64,000 nucleotides of DNA, from the NCBI RefSeq assembly GCF_000982825.1, contig NZ_CP011047.1:4402001-4466000 (forward strand). Direction: 5' to 3'. Every line of letters starts with the position of its first letter. Position 1 is the first letter of the stretch. Below, piece after piece: positions 1-9,488 of this stretch. This DNA is from Cronobacter sakazakii (GTDB taxonomy: Bacteria; Pseudomonadota; Gammaproteobacteria; Enterobacterales; Enterobacteriaceae). Made by a program: the position numbers and the translations under genes. The notes under the pieces were generated by a model. It had not been told where the DNA came from, did not search any database, and worked only from the letters and a program-made list of their open reading frames with translations.

Positions 1-860
1 TAGCGCAGCGTCAGCTCGCCTACGACCGGCTGGTGCGTGCTGTGCCCGACAAACGTCAGTTTGATCACCGCGCCGTTAAGCTCGCCCGCAAGCGTCGGAT
101 CGAACGCGTCGTCGGCCCCTTCCTGGCTAATCTGGCGCACAAACTGGCGTGTAATGGGCTGCTGCGGATGGGTGAAGACCTGCAACACGTCGCCCTCTTC
201 CACCACGCGGCCGTTTTCCATCACCGCCACGCGATCGCAAATCTTGCGCACCACGTGCATCTCATGGGTGATCAGCACAATGGTGAGCCCGAAGCGGCGG
301 TTGATGTCCTGGAGCAGATCGAGGATTTGATCGGTGGTTTGCGGGTCGAGCGCCGAGGTGGCTTCGTCGCACAGCAACACATCCGGGCGGTTGGCGAGCG
401 CGCGGGCGATGCCGACGCGCTGTTTCTGCCCGCCGGACAGGCGCGACGGATAAGCGTTTTCGCGGCCCTTCAGCCCGACCAGATCGATAAGCTCCGCCAC
501 GCGGGTTTTGATTTCCGCTTTCGGCACGCCCGCGATTTGCATCGAAAAGGCGATGTTTTCGCTGACGGTACGCGACCAGAGCAGATTAAAGTGCTGGAAC
601 ACCATGCTGATTTTCAGGCGTGCCTGACGAAGCGATTCGCCGCGCGCGGCGGAAATCTCTTTACCCGCCACGGTCACGCTGCCGGACGTCGGTTTTTCGA
701 GGCCGTTTAACAGGCGAATCAGGGTGCTTTTCCCCGCGCCGCTATAGCCGATGATGCCGTAGATTTGTCCCCGCTCGACTTCCAGGTTGACGTCATCTAC
801 CGCCGTAATGGTGTCCTTACCCTGATGAAACAGCTTCGAGATGTTCCTTAAAACTATCAT
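1..860 (-). CDS. metN: Methionine ABC importer ATP-binding protein MetN (3' end outside window)
   Basis: ATPase subunit that would drive methionine uptake through a MetI-type permease with a MetQ-type binding protein. The protein starts MIVLRNISKLFHQG, close to enterobacterial MetN, with a good Shine-Dalgarno (AAGGA, 12 bases upstream). Walker A GYSGAGKS is near residue 40, the ABC signature LSGGQKQRVGIAR near residue 140, then a Walker B/D-loop stretch (CDEATSALDP) and ITHEM. The last visible residues (GAVIKLTFVGHSTHQPVV) are the start of the C-terminal NIL regulatory domain specific to MetN. The stop codon and the expected metI and metQ lie to the left of the window. No MetJ box was recognised upstream. 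It may be a second metN paralogue rather than the canonical one. Confidence 0.9.
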   Translation of the reverse strand, partial: MIVLRNISKLFHQGKDTITAVDDVNLEVERGQIYGIIGYSGAGKSTLIRLLNGLEKPTSGSVTVAGKEISAARGESLRQARLKISMVFQHFNLLWSRTVSENIAFSMQIAGVPKAEIKTRVAELIDLVGLKGRENAYPSRLSGGQKQRVGIARALANRPDVLLCDEATSALDPQTTDQILDLLQDINRRFGLTIVLITHEMHVVRKICDRVAVMENGRVVEEGDVLQVFTHPQQPITRQFVRQISQEGADDAFDPTLAGELNGAVIKLTFVGHSTHQPVVGELTLR

Positions 861-1150
861 AAGGTTTTACTTTCCTTCAGCGGCGCGCGAGGCGCAGGCT
901 TTCTGACTTTCAGGCTTATCCTGGAGGAATATACCGAAAGGCCTGAATGTAAACATGAATAAAAGAGAATGTTATATAACAGATGATTCTAAACCGCACG
1001 ACAAAGCGTTGAGCCACACAAGTAAAGCCCGTAACCCTCTGTAAGACTGTACTGAAGCAGCGATTTGTGTGGACAGAGTTAAAGCGAGACAGCGCGGGCG
1101 AAGCATTCGTTAGCGTCCCCCGCGGTGCAAATACTCTCTTAAGATTTACA

Positions 1151-2173
1151 TTAATTAATCAGGGTCAACCTGACTCTTTTTGAGTGCGCAAGATAAGGTA
1201 AGGCCAGAGCAGACAGCGCGACAGGGTACGCAAACAAGACTGCCAGCATAGCTGTTGGCATCGGTGAAGCGACTTGTAACTGATACCAAAAGCAGATTGC
1301 AGCCAGTGTGACAGGAAATAAAAAGGACGAGCCGATAAAACTGTAATACCACGTCTTAAACGCGCTCTTTTTCATACATAGAGCCATCAGCGTGATGGCC
1401 GCAGCCAGCGCAGTTAACAAATACGTCAGTCTGACCATGTATGAGAAAAACGTCATCACGTTTTGGCTGAATAATAGGGTTGGGGTAACCGGCTTTCTTT
1501 CCGCCAGGTCAAAGCAAGCACTAAAGAAGGCATAGGTGTTATAGACAAACATAGTGGTCAGATGGATAGCCATCACCAGCAACCAGCCTCTTAGCCCTGT
1601 AAGCTTATCCTGCGACAGTGTGTCAATCCGGGTAGATTTAATAGAAATCCTACCTGCAAATTTGCGAACCCAAAAACGTGTTACTGCCGCTTTTACCTTC
1701 CGGTGATATTTACAGTAAATAGCAAATAAAAGACTCATTAAAACAGGGCATCCCATTCCTTCAAACGTCCATACTACTGTAAAATCATGCTCATAGAAAT
1801 AATGCGGCACATTTAAGGTCAGATTATCAAACATAGTCACTAAAAGCCATGTCACTAACATTAACAGGCAACATTTAAGGAACTTATAATAACTGGTGAA
1901 AATCAGGAAAAATGCGTAACTTGCAAGCAACAACGTAAAGCCATCGAACGTCAGCAATATCGTCAAACGTATCATTCGCAGCTTATTTTCTAAAAAGAAA
2001 GGGGATAATCCATTTATAAAAAAAAGTGCAAACCCTGTTAGTTTGTAAACAATAGTCAAAACCAAATACAGAGCAAAAAGAACCCAGACACTGCTCACCT
2101 TAAAAAAGGGTTTCTTCTGCATGGGCGAATTAAATAAACCTAAAAAGTGATAAACTTTTTGCAATCCTTTCAT
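1151..2173 (-). CDS. Multi-pass membrane protein of unknown function, DUF2569-like
   Basis: Protein of 340 aa with about eight hydrophobic segments spread over its length and a short charged central part. The stretch LTGLRGWLLVMAIHL followed by paired membrane helices resembles DUF2569 (YdgK-like) proteins, but the match is weak and no function can be given. The start is supported by AGGAG six to seven bases upstream. The gene is much richer in A+T than its neighbours, which suggests horizontal acquisition. It stands alone between metN and the phosphatase gene. I do not recognise a named gene. Confidence 0.7.
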   Translation of the reverse strand: MKGLQKVYHFLGLFNSPMQKKPFFKVSSVWVLFALYLVLTIVYKLTGFALFFINGLSPFFLENKLRMIRLTILLTFDGFTLLLASYAFFLIFTSYYKFLKCCLLMLVTWLLVTMFDNLTLNVPHYFYEHDFTVVWTFEGMGCPVLMSLLFAIYCKYHRKVKAAVTRFWVRKFAGRISIKSTRIDTLSQDKLTGLRGWLLVMAIHLTTMFVYNTYAFFSACFDLAERKPVTPTLLFSQNVMTFFSYMVRLTYLLTALAAAITLMALCMKKSAFKTWYYSFIGSSFLFPVTLAAICFWYQLQVASPMPTAMLAVLFAYPVALSALALPYLAHSKRVRLTLIN

Positions 2174-2460
2174 TCATTCTCTCCTTGATATGAAATCAGA
2201 CACTCATGCTTTTCTCTGTAGCGTTATCCACATTCAAAGCAAATCGTAATGTTATAAAATGGCCTCTTTTATCATGCTTCGCCTGCAGTTGCGCCGCGTA
2301 ATCCATAACCTCTTATTGAATGACGGAAAAATATCAGAAGAATAGTTACACATGAATTTTTTAGTGTAAATCACAGCAGAATCTGAATATTTCCTGAGGT
2401 TTAGCGAAAGATATCGGCATGTTTGAAATAGAAAACTCTCTATACGTTATGCGCCCATAA

Positions 2461-2491
2461 AAAAACGCAGGCTAACCGCGCCTGCGTTTTT
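2461..2491 (-). terminator. Rho-independent terminator downstream of the PhoX-type gene
   Basis: Twelve-base arms AAAAACGCAGGC and GCCTGCGTTTTT with a 7-base loop. It lies 20 bases beyond the stop of the minus-strand phosphatase gene; the A and T runs make it usable in both directions. Confidence 0.85.
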
Positions 2492-2511
2492 AATGACGGA
2501 TGAAGCAGAAA

Positions 2512-4491
2512 TCAGGTGCCGATCATGCCGCCATCGGCTTTAACGATAACGACGGTTGAGGAGCGCGGACGGCCGGCTTTATCGCCGTCGGGCCAGCTTG
2601 ACACCGCCGTCGGATGCTGCGGATCGCTCAGCCCTTCGCCCGGCTCGCCAGGGTGCTGGATGTTAATAAACAGCGTCCGGTTATCCGGCGTGAACGCGAT
2701 GCCGGTGATTTCGCAGCCGCGCGGGCCGGTCAGGAAGCGGCGGAACTCGTTGGTGCCGGGGATCGTCGCCACCATCTGGTTGTTGCCCATGCCTTCGTAA
2801 TCTTTACGGTTGATGGTCGATGACGACACATCGGTCTGGATCCACAGCACGCCGCGATGATCGAAGCTCAGGCCGTCGGCGCTGCCGAATTCCGCGCCTT
2901 TCATGCTGCCTTTGGCTTCCGGTTTGTCGGTATCGGTGCGACCGCCCATCACCAGAATATCCCAGGCGAACTGCAGCGCGGTCGGATCGCCGTTCTGCTC
3001 CAGCCAGTGCATGATGTGGCCGTAAACGTTTTTGGCGCGCGGGTTGGCCGCATCCACCGGCGCTTTGCCTTCCTTGCCGCGATCGCTGTTGTTGGTGAGC
3101 GTGCAGTAAACGCTGCCGGTGTGGTACGGATCGACCGCAATCCACTCCGGGCGGTCCATTTTGGTGGCGCCCACGGCATCTGCCGCCAGACGGGTTTTGA
3201 TCAGCAGGTCGCCCTGGTTTTCAAAGCCTTTGCTGGCGTCCAGCCCGTTCTGGCCAAACACCAGCGGCAGCCACTCGCCTTTGCCGTCGTCGTTAAATTT
3301 CGCCACATACAGCGTGCCTTTCTCCAGCAGGTGCATGTTAGCTTTGCGATCCTGCGGGTTGAATTTGCCTTCCGAAACAAATTTATAGATGTATTCGAAT
3401 TTCTGGTCATCGCCCATATAGACGACAACGCGGTTATCCGGCGCGAGCGTCACCGCCGCCCCTTCGTGCTTGATCCGGCCAAGCGCGGTGTGTTTGCGCG
3501 GCACCGAATGCGGATCGTACGGGTCGATTTCCACCACCCAGCCGAAGCGGTTCGGCTCGTTCGGCGTGGCGTCGACGCTGAAGCGCTTATCCACTTCGTT
3601 CCAGCGGTAGGAGTCGTCGCTGTCGCTGATGCCGTAACGTTTTTCCAGCGGGTTCATCTCCGCTTTCTTCACGAAAATATCGGACCAGTTCTCTTCGCAC
3701 GTCAGGTAGGTGCCCCACGGCGTAAAGCCGTTGGCGCAGTTCTGCATGGTGCCGAGAATGGTTTCGCCTTTCGGATCGTCAGCCGTCTGCATCAGCGGGT
3801 TGTGCAGCGCCGGGCCGGTGATTTTCATCGGCGTGTTCACGGTGATGCGGCGCGCGAAAGACGACGGGCGCACCACTTCCCAGCCCTGGGCCGCTTTTTT
3901 CACTTCAATGACCGACACGCCCATCGCGTTCTGGCCTTTCAGCGCTTTTTCGGCGCTCCAGTTAGCGTCGCCATCCTTAAACAGCAGACCGTTGTCGATG
4001 TATTCATGGTTCATGGCGAGCAGGCCGTGATCGGCGCTGTGCCCGCCCTGCGGCAGGCTAAACCACGCCATGCCGTCGTGATGCATCCCGGCCTGCGCCG
4101 CCTGCTCTTCCGTGGTGTTGCTGCCGTCGGTTTTAAAAACCGGCAGATTCCCGGCAAGCCCGGTGGCGTCGCCCCATTTGTAGAAGGGCTTCGCGATGTA
4201 GCCTTCCGGCACGATAACGGTATCTTCCGTGGAAACCGGCAGACTGGTGAAACCGAGCGCCGTCGCTTTGCCGAGGTTGCCGCTTGCGCTGGAGACCGCT
4301 TTCGCCAGCGCGTTTTCCGGTTTCAGCAGAAACGGGAACGCTGCCGCGGCACCGGCGACCGCGCCTGCCTGTAACAGGCGGCGGCGCGACAAATAGACTT
4401 CCGCGACCTGCGAAAACGCGCGGTTATCGCTCGGGTTGCTGATCTCTTCACTATGCTCACGTTTGAATAAGGTTTTTAACGGTCTGCCCAT
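2512..4491 (-). CDS. PhoX family (DUF839) alkaline phosphatase, Tat-exported
   Basis: Protein of 659 aa of the PhoX/DUF839 family, Ca/Fe-dependent phosphatases that release phosphate from organic esters outside the cytoplasm. The N-terminus carries a twin-arginine signal (SRRRLLQAG then an Ala-rich hydrophobic stretch ending ALA), so export is by Tat with the cofactors already bound. Family motifs include GTMQNCANGFTPWGTYLTCEE and PDNRVVVYMGDD. The start at 4491 (MGRPLKTLF) is chosen over an ATG ten codons upstream because AAAGGA sits seven bases before it. A terminator follows and a candidate Pho box lies about 70 bases upstream, in keeping with phosphate-starvation control (inference). Confidence 0.88.
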   Translation of the reverse strand: MGRPLKTLFKREHSEEISNPSDNRAFSQVAEVYLSRRRLLQAGAVAGAAAAFPFLLKPENALAKAVSSASGNLGKATALGFTSLPVSTEDTVIVPEGYIAKPFYKWGDATGLAGNLPVFKTDGSNTTEEQAAQAGMHHDGMAWFSLPQGGHSADHGLLAMNHEYIDNGLLFKDGDANWSAEKALKGQNAMGVSVIEVKKAAQGWEVVRPSSFARRITVNTPMKITGPALHNPLMQTADDPKGETILGTMQNCANGFTPWGTYLTCEENWSDIFVKKAEMNPLEKRYGISDSDDSYRWNEVDKRFSVDATPNEPNRFGWVVEIDPYDPHSVPRKHTALGRIKHEGAAVTLAPDNRVVVYMGDDQKFEYIYKFVSEGKFNPQDRKANMHLLEKGTLYVAKFNDDGKGEWLPLVFGQNGLDASKGFENQGDLLIKTRLAADAVGATKMDRPEWIAVDPYHTGSVYCTLTNNSDRGKEGKAPVDAANPRAKNVYGHIMHWLEQNGDPTALQFAWDILVMGGRTDTDKPEAKGSMKGAEFGSADGLSFDHRGVLWIQTDVSSSTINRKDYEGMGNNQMVATIPGTNEFRRFLTGPRGCEITGIAFTPDNRTLFINIQHPGEPGEGLSDPQHPTAVSSWPDGDKAGRPRSSTVVIVKADGGMIGT

Positions 4492-4560
4492 TGCGGTTTC
4501 CTTTCGAAATATCGATTTCAAGGGGAATCATTTTTATGCACGTGAGGCTACGGAAAGTGT

Positions 4561-4578
4561 GTTACAGAAATATAACAA
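4561..4578 (-). promoter_or_regulatory. Candidate Pho box upstream of the PhoX-type gene
   Basis: On the minus strand the sequence TTGTTATATTTCTGTAAC matches the PhoB box consensus CTGTCATAWAWCTGTCAY at 14 of 18 positions by my count. It is about 70 bases upstream of the phosphatase start, a sensible place for an activator site. Confidence 0.5.
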
Positions 4579-4586
4579 TTGAGCAC

Positions 4587-4614
4587 AAAAAAAAGGGAAG
4601 CCGCCCGGCTTCCC
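4587..4614 (-). terminator. Rho-independent terminator of the inositol transporter gene
   Basis: GGGAAGCCG / CGGCTTCCC nine-base arms with a 2-base spacer, followed on the minus strand by eight T residues. It lies just past the transporter stop codon. Confidence 0.88.
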
Positions 4615-4633
4615 CTGATATGACGCAATGACC

Positions 4634-6139
4634 TTATAAGCGCGCTTTGTCCATCTGCCCCCGGTAGGCCTTGCGTTCACGGGCGCGGCGCTGACCCACC
4701 GGGCTGTTGTCCAGCCAGTCATGCAGGTAGTGTTCGATCTGCTCCAGGCTGCGGTTGCGGGTTTCCGGCACGCATTTGATAACGAACGTCGCCCCGAGGA
4801 TCCCGAACGCCGCGAAAATAAAGAAGGTGCCGGAGAGGCCCACCCAGGCGAGCAGGATCGGGAAGAAAAGTGAGATCAGGAAGTTGGCTATCCACATCGA
4901 GAATACCGCGCCGCCCATAAAAATACCGCGCAGGCGGGTCGGGAAAATCTCAGACAGCAGCAGCCAGGTGACGGGCGAGAGCGCGCCCTGCTGGAAGCAC
5001 AGGAACATCAGCATCCCCGCCAGCACCATATAGCCGCGCAGCGCGTCCGGCTGGCCGTTCACGGTTTCCGGCAGGAGATAACTGACGGCGCCGATAAATA
5101 CCAGACACGCGGTACAGCCGAACTGGCCTATCATGGTCATGGTGCGACGGCCGATTTTGCCCAGCATCCAGATGCCCACAAACGTCATCAGCACCGAAAC
5201 CACGCCGTTGGCGACGGTCGCCACCAGCGCGGCGTTATCGGACATTCCCACCGCCGTCAGGACCGTCGGCGCGTAATACATAATGGTGTTCACGCCGGTC
5301 ATCTGCTGGATGACCGCAATCCCGATGCCAATCATAAACAGCTTAAACAGCCACGGCGTCAGCAGTTCGCGCAGGCGCGGTTTGCCCTGGGCGCGCTGGG
5401 CTTCCAGCGTTTCTTCGATCTCCATCAGCTCCCATTCCACATCCTCCGGGCGACGGGTGCGATCCAGCACGCGGCGCGCTTCGGCAAGACGCCCTTTCAT
5501 GGCGTACCAGCGCGGCGTGTCAGGCATAAACATCATGCCGAACCACAGCAGCACCGCGGGCAACGTCGCGACCGCCAGCATCCAGCGCCAGGTGGATTCG
5601 CCGCCCCACAGCTCGTGAAACGACGCGTTGGAGATATACGCCAGCAACTGCCCGGAGACGATCATCAGCTCCTGCAACGTCACCAGCTGGCCGCGCTTGT
5701 TGGCGGGCGCAATTTCCGCGATATACACCGGTACGGTCGCCGCCGCGCCGCCGACCGCCACGCCGAGCACCAGGCGAAAGAAAATCATCCACGACACGTC
5801 CGGGGCCATCGCGGTGCCAACTGCGCCAATCGCGAAGATGACCGCCAGATAAATGATGATTTTCTTTCGTCCCGCGGCGTTTGCCATATGGCCCGCGAGC
5901 AGCGCGCCGAACGCGGCGCCGAAAAGCAGAGAGCTGGTGACAAGGCCAGTGGTGAGCGGGGTGAGATGCAGTTCGCTGCCCATAAACAGCAGCGCGCCCG
6001 AGATAACGCCGGTGTCGTAACCAAAAAGCAGACCGCCGAGCGTGGCGATAATCGCAATCACTTTGACAAACGGCGCCGTCGGCGCGTCGCTGTTAGGCCC
6101 TGATGCTCTGTTAAGGGTGAGATATTGTTCTTTAGTCAT
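4634..6139 (-). CDS. MFS sugar:proton symporter, probable myo-inositol transporter (IolT-like)
   Basis: Protein of 501 aa with 12 predicted membrane helices and the signatures of the sugar porter family: GGLLFGYDTGVISGAL in helix 1, GRKK and GRRTMT in the two loops after helices 2 and 8, PDTPRW before the central loop, and PETRNRSLEQIE at the C-terminal end. It is closest in pattern to GalP/XylE/IolT proteins. Placement next to iolE-iolG-iolD makes myo-inositol the likely substrate (inference). Start MTKEQYLTL at 6139 has GGAG six bases upstream; a longer frame to 6184 lacks this. A 430-base gap separates it from iolE, so it probably has its own promoter. Confidence 0.88.
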   Translation of the reverse strand: MTKEQYLTLNRASGPNSDAPTAPFVKVIAIIATLGGLLFGYDTGVISGALLFMGSELHLTPLTTGLVTSSLLFGAAFGALLAGHMANAAGRKKIIIYLAVIFAIGAVGTAMAPDVSWMIFFRLVLGVAVGGAAATVPVYIAEIAPANKRGQLVTLQELMIVSGQLLAYISNASFHELWGGESTWRWMLAVATLPAVLLWFGMMFMPDTPRWYAMKGRLAEARRVLDRTRRPEDVEWELMEIEETLEAQRAQGKPRLRELLTPWLFKLFMIGIGIAVIQQMTGVNTIMYYAPTVLTAVGMSDNAALVATVANGVVSVLMTFVGIWMLGKIGRRTMTMIGQFGCTACLVFIGAVSYLLPETVNGQPDALRGYMVLAGMLMFLCFQQGALSPVTWLLLSEIFPTRLRGIFMGGAVFSMWIANFLISLFFPILLAWVGLSGTFFIFAAFGILGATFVIKCVPETRNRSLEQIEHYLHDWLDNSPVGQRRARERKAYRGQMDKARL

Positions 6140-6569
6140 AAAAGACTCCAGTAACCTGCCGTTCAGGGAAAACGGGGCGGCCATTGCCTGTGACCGGCCC
6201 GGTTGATGATATATTCACCACCCTCAATTTAGATCGAATATCTCATTTATATAAACATTGGAATTTTAATTTTGAGTGATGGGTCATGTTTTGTTATGCA
6301 TTTGTGATAATCCGCACGCCACCCGGCGAAAAACGCCCTGGTCATCTGTGCGAGAAAACGCACAAATAAATTTCTATCAATTGATATTAAAGGGAAAATA
6401 ACGAAGCAGAACGGTTAACATCGAAGTGAAGCGATCGCGAGGCGTGACGGCGCCGTCAGGCAGACAGCGCCGACCATAATGAAACATAGTTTTCACAAAA
6501 AGAAATAGCGAATGGTTACGACCAGCCGGGCGAGACGACGCGCTCACGCCGCCTCGCCACGCGCATGCG
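6140..6569. other. Intergenic region between iolE and the transporter gene
   Basis: 430 bases without a gene, AT-rich near the transporter. It must hold the transporter promoter and the end of the iolE transcript. A TGAAA-N6-TTTCA inverted repeat at 6480-6495 resembles motifs found near the other iol promoters and is a candidate IolR site. No clear terminator was found for iolE. Confidence 0.5.
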
Positions 6570-7469
6570 TCAGATCCCGGCGGTCTCCCGCAGATAGCGA
6601 CGCGCTTTCACGGCGTATTCAAACGGGTTCGCCAGCGCCGGGTCCTGCTCGGCTTCCACCACCATCCAGCCCTGGTAGCCGTGCTCATCCAGCAGCCGGA
6701 ATACCGGGCGGAAATCGATAGCGCCATCGCCGGGCACCGTAAAGGTGCCTTTTCTGACGCCATCCAGGAAGGAAAGCCCGTCGCGTTTCACCTCATCAAT
6801 CACTGCCGGGCGCACATCTTTCAGGTGTACGTGGTTGATACGCGGCAGATGTTTTTCGAGGATCGCGAGCATCGCCGCTTCACTGCCTTCAGAGTACCAG
6901 GCGTGCCCGGTGTCATAGAGCAGATACACCGACGCATCCACCCGCGACATAAACGTGTCTATCTCCTGCGCGGTCTGAATGCCGGTGCCCATGTGGTGAT
7001 GCAGACAGACCTGCATCCCCTTTTCGGCGGCGAGTCGCCCGAGCGTGTTGTAGCCTTCCGCCACGCGCGCCCACTCCTCCTCGCTAAAGCAGGGTTTATC
7101 AGGCCCCATCACCGGCAGCGTGGTGCACTGGATGCTGCCGCTCTGCTCCGAGCAGCCAATCACTTTCGCCCCCATCGCGTGGAGAAAATTCATGTGATTC
7201 ACAAACTCGTCGAGCGTTTTCTCCCGCTCGCCGGCGGCAAAAAAGGTGCTGAACCAGGCGTTGCAAATTTCGATACCGCGGATAGCCAGCATCGGTTTCA
7301 GAATGGCCGGATCGCGCGGGTATTTGCTGCCCACTTCGCTGCCGGTAAAGCCCGCCAGCGCCATTTCGCTGACGGTCTGCTGGAAGGTGTTTTCGCTGCC
7401 GAGCTCCGGCATATCGTCATTCGTCCAGCCGATCGGAGCGATGGCGAGCCTTACGTGTTGCTTATTCAT
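6570..7469 (-). CDS. iolE: Myo-inosose-2 dehydratase
   Basis: Dehydrates scyllo-inosose (2-keto-myo-inositol) to 3D-3,5/4-trihydroxycyclohexane-1,2-dione, the second step of inositol breakdown; cytoplasmic, metal-dependent TIM barrel (AP endonuclease 2 family). The sequence AIAPIGWTNDDMPELG at residues 9-24 is the typical IolE N-terminus, and HHHMGTGIQT, YDTGHAWYSEG, HVHLKDVR are the metal-site strands. Length 299 aa is normal. The start MNKQHVRL at 7469 is preceded by AGAGG; an in-frame upstream ATG at 7502 overlaps the gene before it and is less likely. It is 29 bases downstream of the adjacent isomerase gene and surely in the same operon. Confidence 0.93.
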   Translation of the reverse strand: MNKQHVRLAIAPIGWTNDDMPELGSENTFQQTVSEMALAGFTGSEVGSKYPRDPAILKPMLAIRGIEICNAWFSTFFAAGEREKTLDEFVNHMNFLHAMGAKVIGCSEQSGSIQCTTLPVMGPDKPCFSEEEWARVAEGYNTLGRLAAEKGMQVCLHHHMGTGIQTAQEIDTFMSRVDASVYLLYDTGHAWYSEGSEAAMLAILEKHLPRINHVHLKDVRPAVIDEVKRDGLSFLDGVRKGTFTVPGDGAIDFRPVFRLLDEHGYQGWMVVEAEQDPALANPFEYAVKARRYLRETAGI

Positions 7470-7498
7470 AATGCGCCTCTCTGGCAAACCACGGCGGC

Positions 7499-8383
7499 TC
7501 AACGGCCGAGCAGTTCGCGCTCAATCAGTTCACGGGTTTCCACGGCCTGGTATTTCATCTTCTCCGGGTAGCCGAAGAGCGACGCGGCGACAATCGGCTC
7601 GCCGCCCACCTTGAAGGTCTGGCGGGCGAAGCCCATATCGCGCAGCGTGCGAAACAGCGCCTGGAAATCCACTTCGCCTTCGCCCACGCCAACATGCTGA
7701 TGCACCGCGGCATCGACGCCCGGCGGGTTGACGATATAGCGGCAGTGGCGGGTGTGGTTCATGGTGTCGGCAATCAGCACATGCGAAAGATCGTCTCCGG
7801 CGTAGCGCAGCATCTTTTCCACCTCCCCTTTGCCTTTGTCATAAAAGAAGGTGTGCGGCACGCTGTAGACATATTTCACGTTATCGCTGCGAAACGACTT
7901 CACGATATCCACGGTTTCGTTGTTCTCTTCGCAGAAATCCCACGGATGCGCCTGGATCTCCACGCGCAGCCCCTCGCGCTCGAAAATCGGCAGCAGCTCT
8001 TCCATAGAGCGGTAAAACATCTCTTCGCAGATTTCTGGCTGGTTCGGGTCGCCGGAGAGTTCGGTGTTGATCACCTGCACATCCATCTCTATGGCGATTT
8101 CAATAAGGCGCTTCCAGTTTTTCACCGCCGCCTGACGGCGCAGTTCGTCCGGACCGGACCAGCGGTAGACGCAGATAAAAGAAGAGAGCGCGACGCCGGT
8201 GTCGCGCAGCGCTTTTTTATACTCGGCAATCACCTCACGGCCCGCTTTCGGGTGCTTATAGAACGGGTTAATTTGCGGGTGCGGCGACTGCTCAATGTAC
8301 TGATAGCCCCACTCCGCCACCTGCTGCACCATGCGGGTGATCCCGAGGTCTTTGATGACGTCGACGTCAAATGCGATTTTCAT
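7499..8383 (-). CDS. Sugar phosphate isomerase/epimerase family TIM barrel of the iol operon (IolH-like)
   Basis: Protein of 294 aa in the xylose isomerase-like TIM barrel superfamily (COG1082). It begins MKIAFDVDVIKDLGITRMV and keeps the metal-ligand pattern of the superfamily (VEIQAHPWDF, VSVPHTFF-like strands, HQHVGVGEGEVDF). It sits between iolE and iolG with gaps of 29 and 35 bases. Homologous genes in other iol clusters have been called iolH or iolI; an inosose isomerase or epimerase role is plausible but not shown by the sequence. Confidence 0.8.
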   Translation of the reverse strand: MKIAFDVDVIKDLGITRMVQQVAEWGYQYIEQSPHPQINPFYKHPKAGREVIAEYKKALRDTGVALSSFICVYRWSGPDELRRQAAVKNWKRLIEIAIEMDVQVINTELSGDPNQPEICEEMFYRSMEELLPIFEREGLRVEIQAHPWDFCEENNETVDIVKSFRSDNVKYVYSVPHTFFYDKGKGEVEKMLRYAGDDLSHVLIADTMNHTRHCRYIVNPPGVDAAVHQHVGVGEGEVDFQALFRTLRDMGFARQTFKVGGEPIVAASLFGYPEKMKYQAVETRELIERELLGR

Positions 8384-8418
8384 GTAAACCCCCGTCAGAT
8401 TCGTATTGGGCTGCGGGC

Positions 8419-9432
8419 TTAGCGCAGGTAAAAAGCCGGGCGCTCCGGCAGGCTGATGGTCTCCAGCGCGCCGCTCTCCTGCGCTTTCAGGCAGGCGTCC
8501 GCCGCCACCGACGCCGCAAAGCCGTCCCAGGCCGAAGGCCCGCGCAGTTCGCCGGCTTTCACATCGTTGATGAACGCCTGCAGTTCGACGTCATAGGCTT
8601 TAATAAAGCGGTCTTTCCAGTCGGTCAGAATGGTGGTGGCAAGCTTCGCCGCTTTACGCATCTGCACCGACGACGGCTCCGGCAGACGGGCAATACCGGT
8701 CTCGCCGACCACTTCGCACTGGATGTCATAGCCATAGCGGCAGTTCACGAAAATCTCGACGTCGATAAGGGTTCCTTTGCGGGTTTCCAGCATCACGATT
8801 TGGGGATCTTTCAGCCGGGCATGGGTGTTCGACGTGGCGCGCGGGAAGCGCACCTGCACCGAGGCGTAATCGTCGTTTAGCAGCCAGCGCAATACATCCA
8901 GCTCATGAATAAGCGTGCTGGTGATAGCCATATCGGTGGTGTAGTTCTCGCCGACTTCCGGGTTGCGGTGCGCGCAGTGGAGCATCAGCGGCGCGCCGAT
9001 CTCGCCGCTGTCGATAACGCCTTTCAGGGCCTGATAGCCTTCATCGTAAGGACGCATAAAGCCGACCTGCACCAGCCGACGGCCCGCTTTCATCTCAGCA
9101 TCGACAATGCGACGGCAGCCTTCGGCGGTCATGGCGAGCGGCTTTTCACAGAACACCGGTTTGCCCGCTTCAATCGCGCCGAGCGTAAACGCTTCATGCG
9201 TCGGGTCCCAGGAGGTGACAATCAGCGCGTCCACATCCTGCGCCTTAATGACATCCTGCCCGTCGGCATACACTTCCGCTTTCAGGCCGAGCGCGTTCAC
9301 CGCGGCGCGCGCGTTATCCAGATTGATGTCCGATACGGCAACGACGGTCGCGCCCTGCAGAACCTGGGTGCAGCGACGGATATGTTCTTTACCAATGGCG
9401 CCTGCGCCAATTACGCCTAATCTGAGCGACAT
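8419..9432 (-). CDS. iolG: Inositol 2-dehydrogenase
   Basis: NAD-dependent oxidation of myo-inositol to scyllo-inosose, the first step of the pathway. GFO/IDH/MocA family: N-terminal Rossmann motif GVIGAGAIG (residues 6-14), the EKPLA loop carrying the catalytic lysine, and STLIHELDVLRW with the conserved Asp and His residues. Length 337 aa is normal for IolG. Start MSLRLGVIG at 9432 is chosen because the 51 upstream in-frame residues are not family-like; GGAG lies upstream. Located between the TIM-barrel gene and iolD in one operon. Confidence 0.95.
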   Translation of the reverse strand: MSLRLGVIGAGAIGKEHIRRCTQVLQGATVVAVSDINLDNARAAVNALGLKAEVYADGQDVIKAQDVDALIVTSWDPTHEAFTLGAIEAGKPVFCEKPLAMTAEGCRRIVDAEMKAGRRLVQVGFMRPYDEGYQALKGVIDSGEIGAPLMLHCAHRNPEVGENYTTDMAITSTLIHELDVLRWLLNDDYASVQVRFPRATSNTHARLKDPQIVMLETRKGTLIDVEIFVNCRYGYDIQCEVVGETGIARLPEPSSVQMRKAAKLATTILTDWKDRFIKAYDVELQAFINDVKAGELRGPSAWDGFAASVAADACLKAQESGALETISLPERPAFYLR

Positions 9433-9488
9433 AAGGGTTATCTCCGGAATAATCAGGGTTAAGGTAAGTGTCTTGTTGAATAAAAAGG

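Noticed and set aside
2857..4374. 505-codon open frame on the plus strand
   Set aside because: Antisense shadow of the PhoX-type gene; composition driven by GC at third positions of the real gene, no family pattern.
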